Of a stretch of DNA of 7,078 bases, positions 1 to 6,312 are shown in pieces (position 1 is the first letter of the stretch; the number at the start of each line of letters is the position of its first letter). The notes under the pieces are model-generated. The model did no database searches and was not told where the DNA came from. It worked only from the letters and a program-made list of their open reading frames with translations. This DNA comes from DASWED01 sp036394995 (GTDB lineage: Bacteria > Actinomycetota > UBA4738 > JACQTL01). Location of the stretch: NCBI GenBank assembly GCA_036394995.1, contig DASWED010000027.1, positions 1-7,078 of the forward strand. Reading direction: 5' to 3'. The position numbers were made by a program, and so were the translations under genes.

Positions 1-149
1 TGCATTCGACCAGGGCCGAACTGCTTCGACGCCTGGGGCGCATCGACGAGGCGCGTGACGCCTACCGACGTGCGAGGGATCTCACCGACGACGGCGCAGA
101 ACGGCGCTTCATCGAACGACGGCTCGGGGAACTCGCATCGGGCGTGTAG
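1..149 (+). CDS. ECF-type RNA polymerase sigma factor, C-terminal fragment (cut by window edge)
   Basis: The open frame starts before the window; 48 codons (first full codon at base 3) remain before a TAG stop at 147-149. The residues read as two short amphipathic helices: HSTRAELLRRLGRIDEARDA, then a YRRARDLT segment, then AERRFIERRLGEL. From family knowledge, this TPR-like tail, with the pattern LHATRAxLLRRLGR...EAxxAYRRAxxLT...ERRFLERRL, is typical of the extended C-terminus (DUF6596 type) of SigJ/ECF42-like group IV sigma factors. Those factors direct RNA polymerase to a small regulon and are usually encoded next to a YCII-domain protein. No sigma region 2 or 4 lies inside the window, so the assignment rests only on the tail; a free-standing TPR protein is the alternative. 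It is co-directional with the channel gene downstream but separated by 272 bases, so a shared operon is unlikely. Confidence 0.65.
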   Translation, partial: HSTRAELLRRLGRIDEARDAYRRARDLTDDGAERRFIERRLGELASGV

Positions 150-282
150 TTCAACCTCTTGGTCTTGTCGCTACAATCCCCCGCATCCTGCCAGCTCCGT
201 CCCAGGTCGTACACACGGTCGCCCGTCTCTTGGGTCTGGAGGGTCGAACAAGCTCCTGCCAGGGGCACCACACGCAGTGCGG

Positions 283-312
283 TCGACACTCCGCCGGGGT
301 GCTCTGTAGGGT
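283..312 (+). promoter_or_regulatory. Candidate sigma-70-like promoter for the mscS-type gene
   Basis: TCGACA at 283-288 matches five of six bases of the -35 consensus TTGACA. It is followed after 18 bases by TAGGGT at 307-312, which fits the loose actinobacterial -10 pattern TANNNT. Transcription would begin near base 319, giving a leader of about 100 bases. This is pattern matching only. A second -10-like TACAAT at 172-177 has no good -35 partner. Confidence 0.35.
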
Positions 313-314
313 GA

Positions 315-349
315 CCGGGCTTCCGGCCGAGCGCATGCCGGAGGCCCGG
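315..349 (+). repeat. 13-bp inverted repeat (strong hairpin) in the mscS leader
   Basis: The arms are CCGGGCTTCCGGC (315-327) and GCCGGAGGCCCGG (337-349), separated by a 9-base loop (328-336). All 13 positions pair in RNA, with one G-U wobble at position 7 of the left arm. It lies 166 bases past the sigma-factor stop and 72 bases before the channel start. No T-run follows, so it is not a canonical intrinsic terminator. It also straddles the predicted transcription start, so it could be an operator or a 5'-end structure. Confidence 0.6.
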
Positions 350-404
350 GGACGGCCCGTGCGCGCCGCCCCGCTCGCGGCCCCGCGAAACGACATCCGA
401 ACGC

Positions 405-411
405 GAGGAGG
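405..411 (+). promoter_or_regulatory. Ribosome binding site that fixes the mscS-type start
   Basis: GAGGAGG lies 10 bases before the ATG at 422. It favours this ATG over in-frame starts further upstream (for example at 230), whose extra residues show no recognisable protein pattern. Confidence 0.75.
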
Positions 412-421
412 TTCGTCCCAC

Positions 422-1267
422 ATGCCCATCGCCCTGTCCGACGGCGTGCTGAACTGGCTCCGGACGTCCGGGGCCCGCATCGGGCTGGTCGTGGCCCTGG
501 CGGTGGTGGTGTCCCGGATTGGGACGCTCGCCGTGCGGCGGCTCCGCCGGCGGGTGGAGGGCCACCCCGGCGCCACGGCCGAGCTCACCCTGCAACGCAC
601 CACCACCCTGGCCCAGACGACGGCCACCGCCGTCCGGGCCGGGATCTGGACGGTGGCCGTGCTGCTCGTCCTCGGTCAGGTGGGGATCGACGTCGCGCCG
701 CTCGTGGCCGGGGCCGGCGTGGTGGGCGTCGCGCTGGGGTTCGGCGCGCAGAGCCTGGTGAAGGACTTCCTCTCGGGGTTCTTCATCCTGCTCGAGAACC
801 AGTTCGGCGTTGGCGACCAGGTGGAGATCAACGCGCTCGGCGGCACGGTGGCCGGGCGGGTGGACAGCATGACGCTGCGGGCCACCTGGATCCGTTCGCC
901 GGAAGGGATCCTGCACGTGATCCCGAACGGGAACGTGCAACTCGTGTCGAACCGCTCGCGCGGCGCCGGGCGGCTCGAGGTGGACGTGCGGGTGTCGTTT
1001 GGGGGGGACGTGGAGGCGGTCCGCCGGCGCCTCGAGGAGCTCCTCCGCGAGATGGCCGGCGACCCCTCGGCGATCGGGATCATCGGCGAGCCCCGGATCG
1101 AACGAACGGAGGCGTTCGCCGGTGAGGACACCGTGCTCACGGTGAGCGCGGAGGTCCGGCCGTCACGCCGGGACGACCTCCACCGCGAGCTCCGCCGGCG
1201 GATCGCGCGGCGCTTCCTCGCGGCGCCCCAGGACGTGACGGTGATGGCGGCGGACGGCCCGGGCTGA
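422..1267 (+). CDS. Small-conductance mechanosensitive ion channel, MscS family
   Basis: The 281-residue protein is close in size to minimal E. coli-type MscS (YggB). Helix TM1 spans about residues 18-36, TM2 about 71-88, and the long glycine/alanine-rich pore helix TM3 about 91-125 (VAGAGVVGVALGFGAQSLVK followed by DFLSGFFILLENQF). After it comes the beta domain with GVGDQVEI (129-136) and the family signature HVIPNG (165-170), then the alpha/beta C-terminal cage (about 185-275). Family members form heptameric inner-membrane pores that open under membrane tension and release solutes on hypo-osmotic shock. All core elements are present, so the channel looks intact. A run of seven Gs at 1001-1007 lies in the beta domain but keeps the frame. 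No cyclic-nucleotide domain is attached to this protein. It converges with a minus-strand ORF whose nominal end overlaps its last 105 bases. The start is chosen on a strong ribosome binding site. Confidence 0.93.
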   Translation: MPIALSDGVLNWLRTSGARIGLVVALAVVVSRIGTLAVRRLRRRVEGHPGATAELTLQRTTTLAQTTATAVRAGIWTVAVLLVLGQVGIDVAPLVAGAGVVGVALGFGAQSLVKDFLSGFFILLENQFGVGDQVEINALGGTVAGRVDSMTLRATWIRSPEGILHVIPNGNVQLVSNRSRGAGRLEVDVRVSFGGDVEAVRRRLEELLREMAGDPSAIGIIGEPRIERTEAFAGEDTVLTVSAEVRPSRRDDLHRELRRRIARRFLAAPQDVTVMAADGPG

Positions 1268-1381
1268 CGGCGGGACGGCCTCCACCGGCTCGACTGCCAC
1301 CACCGTGGCGGAGCGCGTGCCGCGGCGGACGAGGGCCATCTCGCCGAAGAAGCTCCCGGGGTCGAGCTCCCGATCGGTCAT
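1163..1381 (-). pseudogene. Cyclic-nucleotide-binding domain remnant (short ORF, 72 residues)
   Basis: The first roughly 36 residues (1381 to about 1274) carry the phosphate-binding-cassette signature of CRP/cNMP domains: LDPGSFFGEMAL followed by RRGTRSATVVAVE, including the Gly-Glu and Arg-Ser-Ala residues that contact cyclic nucleotide. A complete domain has about 110 residues; the first strands and the closing helices are missing here. Recognisable similarity stops a few bases from the mscS stop codon, and the remaining frame is only the antisense of mscS. An AGAAGGAG sequence (1390-1397) sits 8 bases before the ATG, so a peptide could be translated. The reading frame is continuous with the upstream amino-acid ABC ATPase across that gene's TAG stop. 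The simplest reading is debris of a larger gene cut by rearrangement; a functional mini-protein is possible but less likely. Confidence 0.55.
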
Positions 1382-1389
1382 GGGCCGTG

Positions 1390-1397
1390 CTCCTTCT
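1390..1397 (-). promoter_or_regulatory. Ribosome binding site before the cNMP-domain remnant
   Basis: On the minus strand AGAAGGAG precedes the ATG (1381-1379) by 8 bases, an ideal position. It lies in the 37-base gap after the ABC ATPase stop. It could be chance, because in the upstream in-frame reading the same bases would encode Arg-Glu-Gly. Confidence 0.45.
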
Positions 1398-1417
1398 CGT
1401 CCGTTCGCGCCGGAGCC

Positions 1418-2176
1418 CTACAGCCGGCCCGCGTCGATGATCCGCAGGAGGAACGACCTCGTCCGGGGGTGCTCGGGTTCGGCGAAGATCCGCTCCGGGG
1501 GGCCCTCCTCCAGGATCGCGCCCCCGTCCAGGAACGCCACCCGGTCGGCGATGTCCCTGGCGAACCCCATCTCGTGGGTGGCGATAACCATCGTCATGCC
1601 GGCCTGGGCCAGCTCACGAATGGCCGCGAGGACCTCGCCCACCAGCTCCGGGTCGAGCGCGCTCGTCACCTCGTCCAGCAGCATGAGCTGCGGACGCATG
1701 GCCAGGGCCCGGATGATGGCGACCCGCTGTTGCTGGCCCCCCGACAGCCGCTCCGGATAGTCGCGCTCCCGGTCGCCCAGCCCGAACCGATCCAGCAGCT
1801 CCCGGGCTCGGGCCTCGGCCTCCCCCCGCGACAGCCCCAGGCCCTCGATCGGCCCCAGCGTGACGTTCCGGAGCACCGTCATGTGCGGGAACAGGTTGAA
1901 CGCCTGGAACACGATCCCGATCCGCTTCCGGACGTCGTTCGCCTGGACCCCTCGCGCCGTGATCTCCTGGCCCGCCAGGAGGATGCGACCGGCGTCGATG
2001 GGCTCCAGCAGGTTGACGCACCGCAGCAGCGTCGACTTCCCGGACCCGCTCGCGCCGATGAGGCAGATCACTTCGTGTTCGGCGACCGCGAGGTCCACGT
2101 CCCGAAGCACCTCCGTCTTCCCGAACGACTTGCGCACCGTCTCCAGGCGAAGAGCCTCCGATCCGGGGGCCCTCAC
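1418..2176 (-). CDS. Polar amino-acid ABC transporter, ATP-binding protein (GlnQ/HisP type)
   Basis: The 252-residue protein has every ABC ATPase element: Walker A GASGSGKST (41-49), Q-loop Gln91, signature LSGGQQQR (144-151), Walker B LMLLDE (164-169), D-loop SALDP (172-176) and switch His201 in THEMGFAR. The THEMGFAR motif and the FNLFPHMT stretch after the Q-loop are typical of the GlnQ/HisP/ArtP amino-acid branch. It hydrolyses ATP on the cytoplasmic face to drive import through the permease encoded just upstream. The start is a GTG (2176-2174) whose bases overlap the permease TGA as GTGA; GGAG at 2187-2184 supports this start, and the overlap points to translational coupling. Length and motifs are normal. 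Substrate specificity cannot be read from the ATPase. Confidence 0.95.
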   Translation of the reverse strand: MRAPGSEALRLETVRKSFGKTEVLRDVDLAVAEHEVICLIGASGSGKSTLLRCVNLLEPIDAGRILLAGQEITARGVQANDVRKRIGIVFQAFNLFPHMTVLRNVTLGPIEGLGLSRGEAEARARELLDRFGLGDRERDYPERLSGGQQQRVAIIRALAMRPQLMLLDEVTSALDPELVGEVLAAIRELAQAGMTMVIATHEMGFARDIADRVAFLDGGAILEEGPPERIFAEPEHPRTRSFLLRIIDAGRL

Positions 2177-3072
2177 AGCCGCGCTCCGGACTCACGGCGG
2201 CGGCGCTCCCTCGCCACCAGCCAGTCGGTGAACCGGGCCAGGGGAATCGTGATCGCCACGAACAGCAGCGCCGTGGCCACGTACGGGGTGAAGTTGAACG
2301 TGCCCGAGGAGTCGATCTGGGATTGCCGGAACGCCTCCACCAACCCGAGGGAGGCGACGAGCGCGGTGTCCTTCTGCAGCCCGATGAAGTCGTTCAGCAG
2401 CGGCGGGACGACCCGTCGGACGGCCTGGGGGATCACCACGTGGCGGAGTGCCTTCCACCTCGACAACCCCAGCGAACGGGCCGACGCCACCTGACTGGGA
2501 TGCACGGACTCGATGCCGGCCCGATACACCTCCGAGACGTATGCGGAGTACACGAGGACGAGCGCCACCACGGCCCAGAAGAACTGGGACTTCGGCACGC
2601 CGGGGCCGAGCGTCGGGGCCCCGAACCCCAGGATGTAGATCACGAGGATCGTCGGGATCCCCCGGAACAGGTCGGCGTACCCGATGGCCAGCGCTCGCAG
2701 GGGGAAGAACACCGGGCCCGGCAGGCTCCGCAGCACCGCGAGGAACAGCGCGAACACCAGGATGACCACCTCGGCCGTCATGAACAGCGCCACGTTGCGC
2801 CGGAACGCCCTCAGGATCTCCGGGAACGACTCCCGGAAGATGCGCCCGTTGAAGAAGGCTTCGCGGACCGTCGGCCAGCCCGAGGAGTGGACGATCAACC
2901 AGCCGACGACCGCGAAGAACACGACCGTGCTGGCCACGGCGATCGCGACGCTCCGGGCGCCCTCCCCCTGCCACACTCCGCCCAGGATCCGGGATCGCCT
3001 CGAGCCCAGCGGGTCGATCTCGGTGGGGCGTCCGCTCTGGAGCTCCGGTGCGCCCCCTCCGCCGCCTACCAC
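2173..3072 (-). CDS. Polar amino-acid ABC transporter, membrane permease (HisM/GlnP type)
   Basis: The 299-residue integral membrane protein has hydrophobic segments near residues 41-62, 98-117, 128-150, 164-182 and 264-285. The cytoplasmic EAA loop at about 195-217 (ASARSLGLSRWKALRHVVIP) is the contact site for the ATPase. LFRGIPTILVIY (135-146) and the NDFIGLQKDTALV region (227-239) are strongly typical of the His/Glu/Gln/Arg permease family (BPD_transp_1). No second permease is encoded nearby, so it probably acts as a homodimer. The GTG start at 3072 is 13 bases past the binding-protein stop and is supported by GAGGA at 3087-3083. The first 35 residues are a hydrophilic, glycine-rich extension (MVGGGGGAPE) before TM1; a downstream GTG at about residue 33 is an alternative start. 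It overlaps the ATPase gene by four bases. Confidence 0.94.
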   Translation of the reverse strand: MVGGGGGAPELQSGRPTEIDPLGSRRSRILGGVWQGEGARSVAIAVASTVVFFAVVGWLIVHSSGWPTVREAFFNGRIFRESFPEILRAFRRNVALFMTAEVVILVFALFLAVLRSLPGPVFFPLRALAIGYADLFRGIPTILVIYILGFGAPTLGPGVPKSQFFWAVVALVLVYSAYVSEVYRAGIESVHPSQVASARSLGLSRWKALRHVVIPQAVRRVVPPLLNDFIGLQKDTALVASLGLVEAFRQSQIDSSGTFNFTPYVATALLFVAITIPLARFTDWLVARERRRRESGARL

Positions 3073-3085
3073 CGAACGGGGATCC

Positions 3086-4045
3086 TCAGCTCGGGGTGAT
3101 CTCCGGGTACGTGATGTCCTTCAGCCACTGCTGCTGCAGCGAGTCGAGCGTCCCGTCGGCCCTCAGGGCCTCGATGGCGAGGTCGGTGCACGGCGTCAGC
3201 GAGCTGTCCTTGCCGAGCACCAGGCCGAAGTACTCCTGATCGCCGAGCGTGGGGAACTGCCCGACGACCGTGCCGTTCGTCGTCTCGCCGATCAGGACGT
3301 TCACGTAGGCGGTCGGCGCGTCCACGAGGTAGCCGTCGATCTGCCCGGCGTTGAGCGCGGCGATCACGTCGTTGGAGTTGTCGTACACCGAGGGCTGCTT
3401 CGATGGCTGGATGTTGTCGACGATGTACTGGTAGCTCGTCGTCCCGATCTGCGCGCCGAGATTGGCGTCTGATAGGTCGGCGAACGTCGTGGCGTGCGCG
3501 ATCGCCGAGTCCTTGTCCGCCACCAGGGCCTGCTGGACGTTGTAGTAGCTCTCGCTGAAGTCGACCGCGTTGGCGCGTTCGGTCCGGTACGAGACCTGCC
3601 CGATGTAGAAGTCGAAGTCCTTGTCCCCGGGCTTGTACGAGTTGTTGAACGGCACTGCCACCCACGTGACCTGGTCCTTCGGGAAGCCCATCTGGTCCGC
3701 GACCGCGTAGGCCACCGATCCCTCGAAGCCCTCGCCCGTGTAGGGGTTCCCGGTCCCGTTGTTCGGGTCGGCCTTCCACGGGCCCTCTCCGGCGCCCTTT
3801 TCCCCGCCGAACCACGGCTGGAACGCGGGATTGTCGGTCCCGATCGTGAGCGTCCCCGGCGACTTCAGGTCCGCGCGCTGCGCGCAGTCCGCGGCCGTCT
3901 GCGGGGCGGACGGCGAGGGGGACACCGTGGACGAGGACGTGGGAGCCGGCTGCGACTCGGACGGGCTGGCCTCCGTCCCGCCACCTTTGCCGCACGCCAT
4001 CGCCACCACGCCGAATGCGGCGAGCGCCACCACGAGCCTGCGCAT
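3086..4045 (-). CDS. Amino-acid ABC transporter substrate-binding lipoprotein (SBP_bac_3 family)
   Basis: The 319-residue secreted protein has an Arg-Arg N-terminus, a hydrophobic core (4-17) and Cys18 in VAMAC. This is a slightly off-consensus lipobox, so it is probably lipid-anchored outside the membrane. A Ser/Pro/Thr-rich linker (about 24-50) leads to the binding domain, which opens with TLTIGTDNPAFQPWF (65-79). The FDFYIGQVSYRTERANAVDF stretch (144-163) contains the arginine expected to hold the ligand carboxylate, and QIDGYLVDAP (235-244) the aspartate usually near the ligand amino group. Cys54 and Cys286 could form the disulfide seen in this subfamily. It captures a polar amino acid or similar solute and delivers it to the permease encoded next. 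The ATG at 4045 is chosen because of a strong GGAGGAGG site; the frame stays open further upstream, into the exporter permease, but without coding sense. Exact substrate is unknown. Confidence 0.93.
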   Translation of the reverse strand: MRRLVVALAAFGVVAMACGKGGGTEASPSESQPAPTSSSTVSPSPSAPQTAADCAQRADLKSPGTLTIGTDNPAFQPWFGGEKGAGEGPWKADPNNGTGNPYTGEGFEGSVAYAVADQMGFPKDQVTWVAVPFNNSYKPGDKDFDFYIGQVSYRTERANAVDFSESYYNVQQALVADKDSAIAHATTFADLSDANLGAQIGTTSYQYIVDNIQPSKQPSVYDNSNDVIAALNAGQIDGYLVDAPTAYVNVLIGETTNGTVVGQFPTLGDQEYFGLVLGKDSSLTPCTDLAIEALRADGTLDSLQQQWLKDITYPEITPS

Positions 4046-4052
4046 GCCCGTA

Positions 4053-4060
4053 CCTCCTCC
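4053..4060 (-). promoter_or_regulatory. Ribosome binding site that fixes the substrate-binding protein start
   Basis: On the minus strand GGAGGAGG stands 7 bases before the ATG at 4045-4043. Together with the signal peptide that follows, it decides this start over the much longer open frame that runs back to about 4612. A strong site fits the need for more binding protein than membrane components. Confidence 0.8.
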
Positions 4061-4077
4061 ACCCCCGGATACGAAAC

Positions 4078-4095
4078 GCGCCCCAACCCGGGCGC
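4078..4095 (-). terminator. Weak hairpin between exporter and importer operons
   Basis: A perfect 6-bp stem (GCGCCC / GGGCGC) with a 6-base loop lies in the 86-base gap between the exporter permease stop and the importer start. On the minus strand it is followed by GTTTCGT, only a partial T-run. It may attenuate or end exporter transcription, or simply fold in the importer leader. No convincing promoter was seen in this gap. Confidence 0.3.
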
Positions 4096-4131
4096 TGCGC
4101 GAGCCTATCACGGGCCTCCCCGGGCCCCGGT

Positions 4132-4920
4132 TCAGCGCTTGGGCTCCCACCGGAAGAACCGCGACGCCAGGACGGCCCCCGCCAGGCCCCAGCCCGCCAG
4201 GATCAGCAGGTCCCACCCGCGGAACCCGTTCGTGCTCGGGTCGATCTGGGGCCCGAAGTATGCGTGCAGCATGGGCTGGACGAAGTGGTAGACGGGGAAC
4301 AGCTTGGCCACCTGGACGAACCAGGCGTGGTCGTTCTGCAGCGAGACGAACACGCCGGACAGGAACTGCAGCGGCAGGATCGTCGCGTTTACCACGGCCG
4401 GAGCGGCGTCGGCATTGGGGACGATCGCGGTGACCGCGAGGCCGAGGGCGGCGAAGCTCGCCGATCCCACGATCACCGTCAGGGCGAAGGCCGGCAGGGT
4501 CTTCGTGGGGAGGTCCGCGTTGTAGAAGGCCACACCGAACACCACCACGATGACGGTCAGCAGCAGCGACATCAGGATGGCGTGGAGGATCCGTGCTGTC
4601 ATGTACGACCACGGTGCCATCGGGGTCCCGCGCACGCGCTTCAGGATCCCGGCGTCCCGAGCGAAGGTCATGCTCATCGCGAGGTTCGTGTAGGTCGCGG
4701 TGATGATCGAGAACGTGGCGATGGCCGGGATGTAGTAGTTCGAGGTGGGGATCTCCTTCTGGCCGAGGAACGGCAGGCTGGTCGTCCCGCCGAAGATGGC
4801 CGTGAAGATCACCAGGAACATCAGCGGGAACGCGAAGGTGAAGAAGGCCGACGCCGGGTTCCGCCAGAATGCCCGGTTCGTGTAGCCGACCTGCCGCAAG
4901 GTGAGGGCGAGATCGCTCAC
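4132..4920 (-). CDS. ABC-2 type exporter permease (DrrB/YadH-like)
   Basis: The 262-residue protein has about six membrane helices, near residues 24-44, 62-83, 107-131, 142-166, 173-193 and 238-256, the usual topology of ABC-2 permeases. Family features include the N-terminal RNPASAFFTFAFPLMFLVIF segment, a cytoplasmic stretch with MTFARDAGILKRVRGTPM (84-101) between TM2 and TM3, and the ILPLQFLSGVFV segment (181-192) before the last extracytoplasmic region. It pairs with the ATPase encoded immediately upstream; such pairs export drugs, lipids or polysaccharide precursors. The GTG start (4920-4918) overlaps the ATPase TGA as GTGA and is preceded by a purine-rich GGGAGGGGG at 4934-4926. The open frame continues upstream inside the ATPase gene, but only as an overlapping shadow. 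The cargo cannot be inferred from sequence. Confidence 0.92.
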   Translation of the reverse strand: MSDLALTLRQVGYTNRAFWRNPASAFFTFAFPLMFLVIFTAIFGGTTSLPFLGQKEIPTSNYYIPAIATFSIITATYTNLAMSMTFARDAGILKRVRGTPMAPWSYMTARILHAILMSLLLTVIVVVFGVAFYNADLPTKTLPAFALTVIVGSASFAALGLAVTAIVPNADAAPAVVNATILPLQFLSGVFVSLQNDHAWFVQVAKLFPVYHFVQPMLHAYFGPQIDPSTNGFRGWDLLILAGWGLAGAVLASRFFRWEPKR

Positions 4921-5867
4921 CGGCGCCCCCTCCCGCGCCGGCCGGCGGGTGCTCCGGCGGCAGTCTCCTCCGCCTCGGCGTCCCCGGACCCGGTGAGCTG
5001 GAGGTACACGTCCTCCAGGCTGGGCCGGTTCACCGTGAGCGCCTCGAGCTCCAGGTTCCGTTCGACCGCCCATCCGGTCAGCTCGTGGAGGGTCCGGGTC
5101 GGCTCCTCGGTGCGGACCTCGACGGTGCCGTCGGTGACGGCGAGGCCCGGAATGGCCGGCAGCTCCGCGCCGCGCGGCGGCCGGAACCGGATGATCGTGG
5201 CGCCGAGGTCCCGGCCGCCGAGCGTGGAGGGAGCTCCCTCCGCCACGATCACGCCCTGGGCGATGATGGCCACCCGGCGGGCCAGCTCCTGGGCCTCGTC
5301 CATGTAGTGCGTGGTCAGGAACACGGTCTTCCCCAGCGACTCGAGGTTCCGGATCATGGCCCACGCGTTGCGCCGGGCGCCCGGGTCGAACCCGGTGGTC
5401 GGCTCGTCCAGGAACAGCAGCTCCGGATCGCCGGACAGGGCGATGGCCACGTCCAGCCGCCGCTGCTGGCCGCCGGACAGCCGGATGATCCGTTCGTCGC
5501 GCTTGGGCCCCAGGCCGACCACCTCCACGACCTCGTCCACCGGCCGCGGGTGGGGGTAGTACCCGCGATACATCTCGATGGCCTCCGCGACCGTGAGGAA
5601 GGAGTCGATCCCGGTGGACTGCAGGACGATCCCCACCCGCCGCCGGAGGTCCCGTTCGCGCTTCGCCGGATCGTGGCCCAGGACGTCCACCTCGCCGGAG
5701 GTCCGGTCCCGGTACCCCTCGAGGATCTCGACGGTGGTGGTCTTGCCCGCGCCGTTCGGCCCGAGGAGGGCGAACACCTCCCCCTCCGCGACCTCGAACG
5801 AGATCCCTCGAACGGCCTCCAGGTCGTCGTAGCGCTTGTGGAGGTCCTTCACCGTGATCGCGCCCAT
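4917..5867 (-). CDS. ABC-2 type exporter ATP-binding protein (DrrA/CcmA type)
   Basis: The 316-residue ABC ATPase has Walker A GPNGAGKT (36-43), Q-loop Gln83, signature LSGGQQRR (130-137), Walker B LLFLDE (150-155), the TTGFDP D-loop (157-162) and switch His187 in TTHYMDEA. LEGYRDRTSGEVDVLGHDP (49-67) and the C-terminal NRPSLEDVYLQLTG (280-293) are typical of the DrrA/NatA-like export ATPases. A charged Ala/Gly/Arg-rich tail (about 295-316) follows and is probably disordered. It powers efflux through the permease whose gene overlaps its stop. The ATG start at 5867 has no clear ribosome binding site, but a TAGCCT -10-like element (5883-5878) lies just 10 bases upstream, so a leaderless or nearly leaderless mRNA is possible. 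The 58-base gap to the DUF2203 gene suggests a separate transcription unit. Substrate is unknown. Confidence 0.95.
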   Translation of the reverse strand: MGAITVKDLHKRYDDLEAVRGISFEVAEGEVFALLGPNGAGKTTTVEILEGYRDRTSGEVDVLGHDPAKRERDLRRRVGIVLQSTGIDSFLTVAEAIEMYRGYYPHPRPVDEVVEVVGLGPKRDERIIRLSGGQQRRLDVAIALSGDPELLFLDEPTTGFDPGARRNAWAMIRNLESLGKTVFLTTHYMDEAQELARRVAIIAQGVIVAEGAPSTLGGRDLGATIIRFRPPRGAELPAIPGLAVTDGTVEVRTEEPTRTLHELTGWAVERNLELEALTVNRPSLEDVYLQLTGSGDAEAEETAAGAPAGRRGRGRR

Positions 5868-5877
5868 GGCGGCGCCA

Positions 5878-5883
5878 AGGCTA
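5878..5883 (-). promoter_or_regulatory. Possible -10 element for a leaderless exporter transcript
   Basis: On the minus strand TAGCCT fits TANNNT and ends 10 bases before the exporter ATPase ATG, which lacks a ribosome binding site. No recognisable -35 is present at 17-18 bases. Leaderless mRNAs are common in actinobacteria, so this is plausible but weak. Confidence 0.25.
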
Positions 5884-5925
5884 GCGAATCGCGTTTGTGA
5901 GCGTCGGCGCCAGGTGGCGGAGCGG

Positions 5926-6312
5926 CTACAGCGGCTGGCGGCCGGCGAAGCCGGTCTCGGGGTCGTGCCAGTGGGTGACGTGGTCCTCGCCCAGGCGCCA
6001 GCACAGGTACACCATGCGGCCGTCGCGCTCGGACGGGAAGTCCACCAGCCCGGACTCGACGTCGCGCAGGACGATCCCCTCCCCCGAGATCCGCTCGACC
6101 TCGGCCTTCAGGACCTCCGCCGCCCCCTGGTACTCCCGGTTCGTCTCGCCGCCGCCGTTGCCGGCAACGGCCTCCTTCACCTGCTCCCCCGTTCGGAGGA
6201 TGGTCTGCCTGGCCTCTCCCATGCGGGCCAGTGCCTCGCGGAGGTCCGGCAGTATGGCCTCCGCCTCCTCCAGGGTGAACCGGCGGCCCTCCCGCGGCGG
6301 ATCGAAGCTCAC
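5926..6312 (-). CDS. DUF2203 family protein, function unknown
   Basis: This is a small soluble protein of 128 residues. The N-terminal half (about 12-80) starts with RFTLEEAEAILPDLREALAR and is probably a helical hairpin; a Gly/Asn-rich break (50-57) separates its helices. The C-terminal half holds the conserved DUF2203 block: GLVDFP (88-93), DGRMVYLCWRLGE (97-109), then VTHWHD (112-117) and GFAGRQPL (121-128). Conserved Cys104, His114 and His116 could bind a metal or serve catalysis, but no activity is established to my knowledge. The GTG start (6312-6310) forms a GTGA overlap with the HAD hydrolase stop, which suggests coupled translation and perhaps a shared pathway. The family occurs in actinobacteria and other mostly Gram-positive or thermophilic lineages. 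Family assignment is firm; role is unknown. Confidence 0.88.
   Translation of the reverse strand: MSFDPPREGRRFTLEEAEAILPDLREALARMGEARQTILRTGEQVKEAVAGNGGGETNREYQGAAEVLKAEVERISGEGIVLRDVESGLVDFPSERDGRMVYLCWRLGEDHVTHWHDPETGFAGRQPL

Noticed and set aside
230..421. In-frame N-terminal extension of the MscS-type protein from an upstream ATG
   Set aside because: The added 64 residues lack MscS-like or signal sequence features and would run through the hairpin; the ATG at 422 has a strong ribosome binding site.
1001..1007. Run of seven Gs inside the mscS-type gene, possible phase-variation tract
   Set aside because: The frame continues correctly through family-conserved sequence on both sides; a G7 tract is unremarkable at this GC content, though it is a place to check for sequencing error.
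1296..1309. Small hairpin GCCAC/GTGGC downstream of mscS as a terminator
   Set aside because: Five-bp stem with no T-run on either strand, and it lies within the conserved cNMP-domain codons.
1469..2494. Long plus-strand open frame opposite the amino-acid ABC ATPase and permease genes
   Set aside because: It is the antisense of two genes with full sets of conserved motifs. Its translation is rich in Arg, Pro, His and Gly with no recognisable domain, as expected from GC-rich codon bias.
4046..4612. N-terminal extension of the substrate-binding protein frame
   Set aside because: It overlaps the exporter permease gene in another frame, and the signal peptide and ribosome binding site place the start at 4045.
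4015..5307. 430-codon plus-strand open frame opposite the exporter genes
   Set aside because: Same antisense effect of high GC: it crosses two unrelated real genes and a gap, and its product is a low-complexity charged sequence.
5871..5914. Direct repeat GGCGCCA at 5871-5877 and 5906-5912 upstream of the exporter ATPase
   Set aside because: Seven bases only and palindromic GC-rich sequence; chance recurrence is likely, so I do not call it an operator.
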